11,106 bases of DNA from Thioalkalivibrio nitratireducens (lineage in GTDB: Bacteria > Pseudomonadota > Gammaproteobacteria > Ectothiorhodospirales > Ectothiorhodospiraceae). The notes below the pieces were generated by a model that was given only the letters and a program-made list of their open reading frames with translations, was not told the DNA's origin and ran no database searches. The position numbers were made by a program, and so were the translations under genes. The stretch is taken from positions 1-11,106 of the forward strand of contig JAABSN010000106.1 of the NCBI GenBank assembly GCA_011390385.1, read 5' to 3'. Positions 1 to 5,870 of the stretch are shown here, piece by piece (position 1 is the stretch's first letter; every line of letters starts with the position of its first letter).

Positions 1-432
<432 letters not shown>

Positions 433-465
433 GACTCCAGCGCCTGCCCCTGATGAAGAACCCAG

Positions 466-570
466 TAGGGTGCCAATGAGCGCAGCGAATTGCACCGTTC
501 GAGACCCCGAGACCTGGTGGCCGAGGCCGGCGTGCTTCCGGTGCGGTTCGGCTTCGCCTCACGGCACCCT
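466..570 (+). repeat. Dispersed inverted-repeat element, copy 1
   Basis: This 105-bp unit begins TAGGGTGCCAATGAGCGCAG and ends in GCCTCACGGCACCCT. The left end and the reverse complement of the right end resemble each other: both read AGGGTGCC, then a GCGCAGCGAA- or GCGAAGCCGAA-type core, then GCACC. The unit is therefore an imperfect long inverted repeat with a variable GC-rich centre. It has near-identical ends to copy 2 at 637-742 and, inverted, to copy 3 at 2221-2324. It is too short to encode a transposase, and looks like a MITE- or REP-like non-autonomous element. Confidence 0.85.
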
Positions 571-636
571 GCGGGATCGTCTTTCACGTCAACGCTCATG
601 ACCTCCGAAGCGCGACACCCCTGACCGTGCAACCCG

Positions 637-742
637 TAGGGTGTCAATGAGCGCAGCGAATTGCACCGTTCGCGGCCCCGAGGCTTGGGGTCCGGGGCCA
701 GCGTGTTTTCGGTGCGGTTCGGCTTCGCCTCACGGCACCCTA
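637..742 (+). repeat. Dispersed inverted-repeat element, copy 2
   Basis: This is a direct-repeat partner of copy 1. The first ~35 bases differ at one position (TAGGGTGT rather than TAGGGTGC) and the last ~30 are identical, while the centre has diverged. The flanks extend the outer palindrome to CGTAGGGTG ... CACCCTACG. It ends about 35 bp before the hypB stop codon, so if transcribed its hairpin would form in the 3' region of hypB mRNA. Confidence 0.85.
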
Positions 743-776
743 CGCGAAGGAGGTGAACATGACTCCGGTACCCGGC

Positions 777-2084
777 TCAGTTCTCCTGCCGTGCTTCCTG
801 CAGTTGCGCCTCGAGTTCCGCCACGCGGCGGCGCAGTGCTTCCACGTCGTCCATCGGCGCCGCGGGTTCCGGACCCATCGCGGCCTGAAGCCAATCCAGC
901 CATGCATCCATGCCCTCGCCGGTCCTGGCCGACACCTGCAGGACTTCCAGGCTGGGGTTGATGCGCCGCGCATACTCGATACAGCGCTCGACATCGAAAT
1001 CGACGTAGGGCAGCAGGTCGGTCTTGTTCAGGATCATCAGGTCGGAGGCGTGGAACATGTCCGGGTATTTCAACGGCTTGTCCTCGCCCTCGGTGACCGA
1101 CAGGATAACCACCTTGTGCGCCTCACCAAGATCGAACGCCGATGGGCAAACGAGGTTGCCGACATTCTCGATCAGCAGCAGCCCGCGCCCCTCGAGCTTC
1201 AGGTGCTGGACGGCGTGCCCTACCATGTGCGCGTCGAGGTGGCATCCCTTGCCGGTGTTCACCTGCACTGCCGGTGCGCCGGTGGCACGGATGCGCTCGG
1301 CGTCGTTGCTGGTCTGCTGATCGCCTTCGACGACGCTGACCGGGTAGCGCCCCCGCAAGCGTTCGATGGTCGCGGTGAGCAAGCTGGTCTTGCCGGAACC
1401 CGGGCTGGAGACAAGGTTCAGCGCCAGGATGCCGTGGCGCTGGAAGTGCTCGCGATTGCTGTTCGCGTAGGCGTTGTTCTTGCCGAGGATGTCCTGTTCG
1501 ATCCGGACCATGCGTTCCTGCGACATGCCGGGGGCATGCGCATGCCCCGGGCCCTGGCCGTAATGAAAATCGTCGCCGGTGCGCACGGGTGCGTCGGCGT
1601 CGCTGGCGGCGTGCGCATGGTCATGGCCCGTACCGTGCCCGTGATGGGCATCATGGTCGTGCGGATGTGCATGGACCGTACCATCGGCGTGTCGGTGTTC
1701 GTGCTGATGCGGGTGCGCATGCTCGTGTTCGTGCCCGGCACCATGGCCGTGTTCATGCGCGTGGTCGTGCGGGTGGCTATGCTCGGTGCCGTCGGCATGC
1801 CGATGCGAATGCGCGTGCTCGTGCCGGTGGCCGTGCGCCTCGCCATGCCCATGCGCACCGGAATGATCATGGGAATGGGCATGCACCGTTCCATCGGCAT
1901 GCCGATGCATATGCTGGTGGGCATGCTGATGTTCGTGCCCGGCCTCATGTTCGTGCGCGTGCGCATGGTCGTGGACGTGGCTGTGTACCGTGCCATCGGC
2001 ATGGCGATGTTCATGTTCATGGGAGCCCAGCGAACGGCCTTCGACCCGCGTCTCGCCTTCTCCGCAACCACATACCGTGCACAT
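777..2084 (-). CDS. hypB: HypB, nickel-binding GTPase with very large His-rich domain
   Basis: HypB is the cytoplasmic GTPase that, with HypA, loads nickel into the hydrogenase large-subunit precursor. At 435 residues it is much longer than E. coli HypB (290). Residues 2-7 carry a CxxCGC high-affinity nickel motif (Cys2, Cys5, Cys7). Residues 22-158 are a histidine-rich region with roughly 56 His, built from four repeats marked by RHADGT. The GTPase domain has the P-loop PGSGKT (228-233), the G-domain metal ligands Cys281, His282 and Cys313, and the NKTD guanine-specificity motif (353-356). Residues 412-432 form a predicted coiled coil ([15 protein letters not shown]). The start at 2084 is fixed by AGGAGGTGA just upstream and by the N-terminal Cys motif. 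Unlike the upstream genes it is isolated by 260-bp and 344-bp gaps filled with repeats, so it may be translated and perhaps transcribed on its own. The family assignment is certain; a role for the His tail in nickel storage is inferred from other His-rich HypB proteins. Confidence 0.98.
   Translation of the reverse strand: MCTVCGCGEGETRVEGRSLGSHEHEHRHADGTVHSHVHDHAHAHEHEAGHEHQHAHQHMHRHADGTVHAHSHDHSGAHGHGEAHGHRHEHAHSHRHADGTEHSHPHDHAHEHGHGAGHEHEHAHPHQHEHRHADGTVHAHPHDHDAHHGHGTGHDHAHAASDADAPVRTGDDFHYGQGPGHAHAPGMSQERMVRIEQDILGKNNAYANSNREHFQRHGILALNLVSSPGSGKTSLLTATIERLRGRYPVSVVEGDQQTSNDAERIRATGAPAVQVNTGKGCHLDAHMVGHAVQHLKLEGRGLLLIENVGNLVCPSAFDLGEAHKVVILSVTEGEDKPLKYPDMFHASDLMILNKTDLLPYVDFDVERCIEYARRINPSLEVLQVSARTGEGMDAWLDWLQAAMGPEPAAPMDDVEALRRRVAELEAQLQEARQEN
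1611..2021 (-). repeat. Tandem repeat array in hypB encoding His-rich 34-36-residue units
   Basis: Within hypB, four copies of RHADGT fall at residues 27, 61, 95 and 131, giving periods of 34, 34 and 36 residues (about 102-108 bp). Each is followed by a run of alternating His with Ala, Asp, Glu, Ser or Pro (for example [11 protein letters not shown]). The DNA shows the same repetition (blocks such as accgtgccatcggcatg recur), consistent with unit duplication. The array would be prone to length change by slippage or recombination. Confidence 0.9.
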
Positions 2085-2087
2085 CTG

Positions 2088-2096
2088 TCACCTCCT
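2088..2096 (-). promoter_or_regulatory. Strong ribosome binding site of hypB
   Basis: The minus strand reads AGGAGGTGA three bases before the ATG of hypB. The GGAGG core is about 6 bases from the start codon. This is a near-perfect anti-16S match and stands out against the weak or absent sites of the overlapping upstream genes, suggesting independent and efficient translation of hypB. Confidence 0.85.
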
Positions 2097-2220
2097 GAGA
2101 TCTGCTGCCGCTTGCTCTTGTGTCAATGGTAACCGCTGCGGGCACACCCTTGCTGTTGATGAGGCAAACCGTGGGGCTTTGCCGCTGGGAATCTGCTCTC
2201 CTGGGCAAGCGCACACCCCG

Positions 2221-2324
2221 TAGGGTGCCGTGAGGCGCAGCCGAACCGCACCGATACGACGCAGACCCCGGCCCCAGGCGTCCGGGCCACGAACGGTGCC
2301 ATTCGCTGCGCTCATTGGCACCCT
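2221..2324 (-). repeat. Dispersed inverted-repeat element, copy 3 (inverted)
   Basis: Read on the minus strand this matches copies 1 and 2 end to end: AGGGTGCCAATGAGCGCAGC at one end and GCGCCTCACGGCACCCTA at the other, with a diverged GC-rich centre. It sits between hypA and hypB, immediately downstream of the hypA stop codon. Relative to hyp transcription its orientation is opposite to that of copies 1 and 2. Confidence 0.85.
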
Positions 2325-2344
2325 GCAGCTGTAACCGGCCTCGG

Positions 2345-2704
2345 TCATGGAAGCTGGCCGGCGGTATCGACTTCGAGATCCAGCACTCGCATGTCCATGC
2401 CGCCGGTGGCCTGGACACGGTAGCTGCCACAGAGTGGGCAGGCATCGTAAAGCGCTCCGATCTCGACGCTGGTGCTGCAATCGAGACACCAGCCCTGGCC
2501 GGGGGTCTCGACGATTTCCAGATCCGCGGACTGCGCGACACTGCCCTTCACCACCGCGTCGAAGCTGAAACGCAGTGCCTCGATCTCGACGCCGGCGAGC
2601 CGCCCGACTTCGACCCGGACCCGCAGCACCCGGTCGAAACCGCGCTCGGCGGCGTTGTCCTCGATGATGCGCAGGATGCCCTCGGCCAGCGACATTTCAT
2701 GCAT
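2345..2704 (-). CDS. hypA: HypA, hydrogenase nickel incorporation protein
   Basis: HypA binds nickel through its N terminus and delivers it, with HypB, to the immature large subunit. The 119-residue protein starts MHEMSLAEGIL, with His2 in the nickel-binding position. It ends in a structural zinc site at Cys73, Cys76, Cys89 and Cys92 (CLDC and CPLC), the numbering I recall for E. coli HypA. I chose the ATG at 2704. A TTG two codons upstream would place Met-Ser before MHE and displace the N-terminal amine-His2 nickel site, so it is unlikely. A GGAG lies about 9 bases before the ATG, inside the end of the upstream hupK-like gene, with which hypA overlaps by 8 bp. This implies translational coupling. 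The next gene, hypB, is separated by a repeat-containing gap. Confidence 0.97.
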   Translation of the reverse strand: MHEMSLAEGILRIIEDNAAERGFDRVLRVRVEVGRLAGVEIEALRFSFDAVVKGSVAQSADLEIVETPGQGWCLDCSTSVEIGALYDACPLCGSYRVQATGGMDMRVLDLEVDTAGQLP

Positions 2705-3812
2705 CGACAATCTCCAACTCGTAGTTTACGCAGGGATCCAGCGCCATGACCTGCAGCGTTACGCATTCCCTCAGCTCGCTTTCACTGCCGGCACGCAATT
2801 GCGACAGCCCCTGTGACGCAGGGCCTTGCGGGTGAAAATTCCACTCGGTGGGCGCCACGATTCGGTAATCGCGAACCAACCCGTTCTCGATCCGTGCCCA
2901 ATGCAGCAGCACACCGCGTGCCATCTCCAGTGCCACGATCGCTTCATCGCCGGCAACGTGACCGGACAGCGCCGGCCGCGCCGGTTCGCCACCACGCAGT
3001 GACTCCAGGCCCAGCGCCAGTTCCAGCACCCGTGCCACCACGCGGAGCCAGGCATCGACATCGGATTGCTCCGCCCGCATGCCGGCCAACAAAGGATGTT
3101 CCTGATGGCGCGCCAGCGGCCCCATTTCGAACACCTGTCCGTGCCAGTCCGGCCGCCAGTGGAAATCCGGATCGTTCTGCATGGACGGCAGCAGATCGCT
3201 GCTCAGTGCCGCAAGATCCGCGCTCAAGAACAACGGCAGATCGGATCCGCCGAGTCCGGCCAGCCGCGGGCGCAGCCGCTCCAGCAAGCGCGCCAGCGGA
3301 GTCGGCGCCGCCTGCAACCAGTCGAGGAACGGCTCCGGACCGGCATCGTCCAGCCACGGTGCGGCGGATAATCCGAAGAGACTTTTCGCGGTGGCCTCCG
3401 CCCAGGCAACGGCGGCTTCCCGGTCGCCGAGAAAACGCCCGCGCGCAGCCAGCAGTTCGCGCAAGGGGCCAGGCTGTGTTTCTTCCCCGGCCACCTTCGG
3501 CCAGTCGAGGCCGAGTCGCCACAAGTGCTCGCGGACGTTCTCGAGACGGATGCGCTCGGCCCATTCCCGGGTTCTCGCCGGGTCGAGCACTCCGTTGCCG
3601 ACCAAGCCGGACAACGCCTCCGCCGACACGGTCTGCGCGTCCCCGCAGAGGCTGTAGAGCCGCGGTATCACCTCGCGCGCATACGAGAGGGGTTTGTCGA
3701 ACAACAGCCGTTGGGGCTGAGGGCGCCGGGAAAGCACCTCGGCTCGCCTTACCGCAACGCCATCCCAGTGCAGGCGAAGCTCGACCCGACCCTCAGTGGG
3801 AATCGCTGTCAT
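2697..3812 (-). CDS. hupK: HupK/HoxV-like scaffold, degenerate large-subunit homologue
   Basis: This 371-residue protein resembles a shortened [NiFe]-hydrogenase large subunit and matches the HupK/HoxV maturation proteins, thought to act as a transient scaffold in building or handing over the active-site cofactor. Near the N terminus LCGDA (Cys56) stands where large subunits have RxCGxC. Near the C terminus ALDPCVNYE (Cys361) stands where they have DPCxxCxxH. In each pair the first cysteine remains and the second is lost (Ala59, Tyr364). A PTEWNFHPQG segment near residue 325 parallels the PSTWN...PQG region of the large subunit. There is no cleavable C-terminal extension. It starts with ATG at 3812, overlapping the upstream hupJ-like gene by 20 bp, and its end overlaps hypA by 8 bp. 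The assignment is by motif and context; the exact subfamily is less sure. Confidence 0.88.
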   Translation of the reverse strand: MTAIPTEGRVELRLHWDGVAVRRAEVLSRRPQPQRLLFDKPLSYAREVIPRLYSLCGDAQTVSAEALSGLVGNGVLDPARTREWAERIRLENVREHLWRLGLDWPKVAGEETQPGPLRELLAARGRFLGDREAAVAWAEATAKSLFGLSAAPWLDDAGPEPFLDWLQAAPTPLARLLERLRPRLAGLGGSDLPLFLSADLAALSSDLLPSMQNDPDFHWRPDWHGQVFEMGPLARHQEHPLLAGMRAEQSDVDAWLRVVARVLELALGLESLRGGEPARPALSGHVAGDEAIVALEMARGVLLHWARIENGLVRDYRIVAPTEWNFHPQGPASQGLSQLRAGSESELRECVTLQVMALDPCVNYELEIVDA

Positions 3813-4320
3813 CGTTCAGAAAGTCGCCGCGCAGGAAACCCCGGCGGTCGAAATCAGCGTCCGCGTTGCGCCGCAGCGCGGCAATCGGACCGCCGCCCTT
3901 GCGCCGCGGCTCTGGCGGTCTGAGGTCGGGACCCTCCTGCAGCAACAGCGACAGAATCTCGAAGGCCACCGCACGCGCGGCATCCTGATCGGCAAACCGG
4001 AACATGGGCGAGAAGAGTGAACAGGTCTCGTAGGCGCCGATCCCCTCCTCCCAGGCGCCCACGAAATCGACCGGACCCCGAGGCAGTTCCCGGGTGCCCG
4101 ATCGCCCCGGAGGAATCGCCTCCGCGTCGGGCAGGCGCAACAGATTCATCGACCAGGGCGTGATCAGCACGCCGACCCGCGCCGAACCGCTGCGGTGGAA
4201 TCCGACGGCCTCGACCCGCAGGGCATCGTGCAGAAGCGGCATGTCGCCCATTCGTTCCGATTGGATCGCCGCGAATGTGGCTTCCACACACTGCCGAACC
4301 GATTTCGCCTCGTCGCTCAA
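3793..4320 (-). CDS. hupJ: HybE/HupJ-family [NiFe]-hydrogenase assembly chaperone
   Basis: HybE-family proteins bind hydrogenase subunit precursors and keep them from premature export or help assembly. The protein shows the family core LRVEAVGF (residues 34-41) followed by GVLITPWSMNLL (50-61). The C-terminal RRGFLRGDFL also recurs in HupJ proteins. The start is uncertain. I chose the TTG at 4320 (175 residues), 7 bp after the hupF stop, giving MSDEAKSVRQCVEATFAAI. An in-frame ATG at 4380 would add 20 residues (MPFSPICSSPRRW...) lying wholly over the end of hupF in another frame, with no better ribosome binding site and unlike the family N terminus. The 3' end overlaps the hupK-like gene by 20 bp. 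I see no rubredoxin (HupI) gene or domain next to it. Confidence 0.88.
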   Translation of the reverse strand: MSDEAKSVRQCVEATFAAIQSERMGDMPLLHDALRVEAVGFHRSGSARVGVLITPWSMNLLRLPDAEAIPPGRSGTRELPRGPVDFVGAWEEGIGAYETCSLFSPMFRFADQDAARAVAFEILSLLLQEGPDLRPPEPRRKGGGPIAALRRNADADFDRRGFLRGDFLNDDSDSH

Positions 4321-4327
4321 GAGACCG

Positions 4328-4615
4328 TTACCGGGGCGGACCCAGCGCCGAGGGGAGCTGCAGATCGGCGAAAAAGGCATCCAGGTCGGTCTCGCCTCGG
4401 GTTGCGGCCTCGAGCGCCAGAACCGCGTCGTCGAGCTGCCGTGCGTGCTCGGCCTCCAGTACCTCGCGCGCCGTGTCCATGATCGCCAGCACCCAGGTTC
4501 CGACGGGTTGCGGGCCGATCAGCATCATGTTCAGGCGACGCTGCTCTCCCCGACGCTCGCATAGCGCGCTAAACTCATCAGACTCGACCACTTGCATGGG
4601 TATACCGAGACACAT
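4328..4615 (-). CDS. hupF: HypC/HybG/HupF-family chaperone, HupF-like
   Basis: HypC-family proteins use the N-terminal Cys (Cys2 once Met is removed) to carry the Fe(CN)2CO unit with HypD and to bind the immature large subunit. The 95-residue sequence begins MCLGIPMQVVE, the family signature. The next stretch, ALCERRGEQRRLNMMLIG followed by GTWVLAIMDTAREVL, is closer to HupF/HoxL, which protects the large subunit during maturation under oxygen, than to typical HypC. It is first in the leftward block, with AAGGAA upstream of the ATG at 4615, and ends 7 bp before the hupJ-like start. No hypD follows it, so a canonical HypC probably lies elsewhere with hypD and hypE. The family call is firm; HupF rather than HypC is an inference. 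Confidence 0.93.
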   Translation of the reverse strand: MCLGIPMQVVESDEFSALCERRGEQRRLNMMLIGPQPVGTWVLAIMDTAREVLEAEHARQLDDAVLALEAATRGETDLDAFFADLQLPSALGPPR

Positions 4616-4655
4616 CGCGTTTGCATTCCTTATCGCCGATCGACGCCATCATGGG

Positions 4656-4668
4656 TGTTCAATGAACA
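4656..4668. promoter_or_regulatory. 13-bp inverted repeat upstream of hupF
   Basis: TGTTCA-A-TGAACA is a perfect inverted repeat around a single central base, centred 47 bp before the hupF start codon. Its position suits an operator for the leftward operon. I do not recognise the regulator, and a palindrome this short can occur by chance. Confidence 0.35.
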
Positions 4669-4721
4669 GTGTGCCAGCTTCGGCCAGCGCAGCCACCTTC
4701 CCACATTGGAACGGGTCTGAA

Positions 4722-4737
4722 TGTGATCTAGATCACC
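4722..4737. promoter_or_regulatory. CRP/FNR-family binding site
   Basis: TGTGATCTAGATCACC contains a 14-bp perfect palindrome (GTGATCTAGATCAC, 4723-4736) and matches the E. coli CRP core TGTGA-N6-TCACA at 9 of 10 positions; the preceding AA also fits the consensus flank. It equally reads as an FNR-type site with both outer T/A pairs changed (GTGAT-N4-ATCAC). It is centred about 114 bp from the hupF start codon and 142 bp from the rightward start codon, so it could serve either or both operons. An FNR homologue is reported to control the related Thiocapsa Isp-type hydrogenase. Which regulator binds here is unknown. Confidence 0.7.
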
Positions 4738-4780
4738 GCCGCGAGATGCGTCCTCCCGCATCCTTGGTACATCAAGAGCA

Positions 4781-4798
4781 TATGCGAATATTTGCATA
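4781..4798. promoter_or_regulatory. AT-rich 18-bp palindrome, putative operator
   Basis: TATGCGAATATTTGCATA pairs at 8 of 9 positions around its centre; the only mismatch is G4786 against T4793. It lies 74 bp before the endopeptidase start codon in the likely core-promoter zone of the hydrogenase operon. The AT-rich centre is unusual in this GC-rich region. The regulator is not identifiable from the sequence. Confidence 0.45.
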
Positions 4799-4871
4799 CA
4801 AATGGCCAATTCGTCATACGCCGCAACGTGCGCAGTTCCAACAGCCACACCTGCCATCACGAAAGGTACAG

Positions 4872-5399
4872 ATGATCACCAGCCCAGATCACACCGAAGC
4901 CCCGCCGCATGTTCCAGCCACGATCAAGAGTGATTCAGTGCTGGTGCTGGGGCTCGGGAACATCCTTCTCACCGATGAAGGTGTCGGCGTGTACATTGTC
5001 AACCGGCTCGCCCGGGAACAGCAGGGAGAGCCGGATATCGAATTCATGGATGGCGGCACCCTCAGTTTCATGCTGGCCAACGCGATCGTCGCGACCGACG
5101 CGCTGATCGTCGTCGACACCGCGGCCCTGAAAGCGCCACCCGGCACCATTCGGGTCTTCGAGGGTGACGCGATGGATCGGTTCATCAGCACCGGAGAGAA
5201 AAGCAGCGTGCACGAGGTCAGCCTGTCCGATCTGCTCGCGGTCGCCGCGCTCGAAGGTCTTCTGCCCGCCCGTCGCGCCCTGGTCGGCATTCAGCCGCAG
5301 AACTTCGACTGGGGCGAGCAGCCCACCGAAGCGGTCGCGAAAGCGATTCCGCAAGCCTGTGAAACCGTGATGGAAATCGCTCGCCGGTGGCGCTCATGA
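4872..5399 (+). CDS. hupD: [NiFe]-hydrogenase maturation endopeptidase (HupD/HyaD/HybD family)
   Basis: This nickel-dependent protease removes the C-terminal peptide of the large subunit after nickel insertion, which locks in the active site. The 175-residue protein opens its conserved core with VLGLGNILLTDEGVGV (residues 25-40). The three metal ligands of the HybD family are in place: Glu36, Asp82 and His114, with spacings close to HybD Glu16, Asp62 and His93. I chose the ATG at 4872, preceded by AAAGGT. The frame is open far upstream, but that part lies antisense to hupF and across the promoter region. It is first in the rightward operon and its stop overlaps the next start (ATGA). Its natural substrate is very probably the large subunit encoded at 8946-10685. 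Confidence 0.95.
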   Translation: MITSPDHTEAPPHVPATIKSDSVLVLGLGNILLTDEGVGVYIVNRLAREQQGEPDIEFMDGGTLSFMLANAIVATDALIVVDTAALKAPPGTIRVFEGDAMDRFISTGEKSSVHEVSLSDLLAVAALEGLLPARRALVGIQPQNFDWGEQPTEAVAKAIPQACETVMEIARRWRS

Positions 5400-5830
5400 G
5401 CCTGAAAGACATTCCCGTACGTTTCGATTCGGGGCCGGGACCCGGTGACTCCGAACCCACAGGGATGGCCATGGCCCTGTTGCGTGAGGTGGCCGATCAT
5501 CTGCTGACCGTGGCCCAGGGCGGCGAGCGTCAGGTGGTCGAACTCGGCAATCTTCCGCTCAGCGACGGCGATCTGCAGCTTCTCGAGGACAAACTGGGAC
5601 GCGGCGAGGTCGACGCGAAAGTCAGCGCCTCCGGACTCACCGAGGTGTACGAGACTGCCTTCCCCGGTGTCTGGTGGGTCAAGTATTTCGATAACGGCGA
5701 CCGCCCGGCCGCCCAGCAACTGGAGATCGGCACGGTGCCGATGATCATCGAGGCGCACCCGGACGACATCCAGGCGAGCGCCGATCGCTTTTCACAATTG
5801 TTCGAAGAACCCGTAAGGAATTCCCATTGA
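5396..5830 (+). CDS. hupH: Half-length HupH/HyaF-like hydrogenase expression protein
   Basis: The 144-residue protein corresponds to one HupH domain. It shows the conserved blocks VVELGNLPLSDGD (47-59), LGRGEVDAKV (67-76), EVYETAFPGVWWVKYFD (83-99) and IGTVPMIIEAHPDDI near the C terminus. HupH/HyaF proteins are usually about 280 residues with this domain repeated; here only one is present, with a short N-terminal tail. The family is linked to maturation of the hydrogenase small subunit and its Fe-S clusters, although its biochemistry is poorly known. The ATG at 5396 overlaps the endopeptidase stop by 4 bp, so it is coupled; a GTG at 5387 is a weaker alternative. It directly precedes the small-subunit gene, which fits a role in small-subunit handling. 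The symbol is by similarity only. Confidence 0.85.
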   Translation: MSLKDIPVRFDSGPGPGDSEPTGMAMALLREVADHLLTVAQGGERQVVELGNLPLSDGDLQLLEDKLGRGEVDAKVSASGLTEVYETAFPGVWWVKYFDNGDRPAAQQLEIGTVPMIIEAHPDDIQASADRFSQLFEEPVRNSH

Positions 5831-5870
5831 CCACTCGCAATCCCGCAACGACTTGCACAAGGGGGTCGGC

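Larger units (their letters stand above)
433..776. other. hypF-hypB intergenic gap holding two repeat elements
   Basis: This 344-bp gap between two same-strand hyp genes has no coding region I can support. Most of it is two copies of the same ~105-bp inverted-repeat element (466-570 and 637-742), separated by about 66 bp of unrelated sequence. The rest is short flanks next to the hypF start and hypB stop. I see no clear promoter. Short ORFs crossing it follow the repeats and have no family features. Confidence 0.8.
2085..2344. other. hypB-hypA gap holding one repeat element
   Basis: This 260-bp spacer holds repeat copy 3 (2221-2324), which sits 20 bp beyond the hypA stop, and then about 136 bp leading to the hypB start. 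On the minus strand there is a TTGACA at 2126-2121, but no matching -10 box at usual spacing. I do not call a promoter or gene here apart from the hypB ribosome binding site. Confidence 0.7.
4616..4871. promoter_or_regulatory. Divergent control region between hupF and the endopeptidase gene
   Basis: This 256-bp non-coding stretch lies between the two divergent start codons and is more AT-rich in its right half than the surrounding genes. It must carry the promoters for both the maturation block and the hydrogenase operon. It contains three palindromes, listed separately: a CRP/FNR-type site at 4722-4737, an AT-rich 18-bp one at 4781-4798 and a 13-bp one at 4656-4668. No convincing sigma-70 -35/-10 pair is visible for either direction. 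The best rightward candidate (TTGCAT at 4792-4797, CATACG at 4815-4820, 17-bp spacing) is weak, which fits activator-dependent transcription. Confidence 0.75.

Noticed and set aside
2084..2126. A sigma-70 promoter for hypB from TTGACA at 2126-2121
   Set aside because: The sequence at the expected -10 position (CAGATC) does not resemble TATAAT.
753..2132. A 459-codon plus-strand ORF rich in Met, Val and Arg opposite hypB
   Set aside because: It is the mirror of the His-rich hypB repeats (His codons read as Met or Val on the other strand), has a repetitive non-protein-like composition and no family features. HypB on the minus strand has all of its motifs.
466..2324. Repeats considered as a CRISPR array
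   Set aside because: There are only three units, of ~105 bp, at irregular distances and in both orientations, with genes between them. This is a dispersed inverted-repeat family, not a CRISPR.
2813..3988. A 391-codon plus-strand ORF opposite the hupK-like gene
   Set aside because: It is rich in Pro, Arg, Ala and Ser with low complexity, typical of a GC-rich shadow frame. The minus-strand protein has large-subunit-like motifs.
4275..4871. An upstream in-frame extension of the endopeptidase gene
   Set aside because: The extension lies antisense to hupF and across the promoter palindromes. The family core begins about 22 residues after the ATG at 4872, which has its own ribosome binding site.
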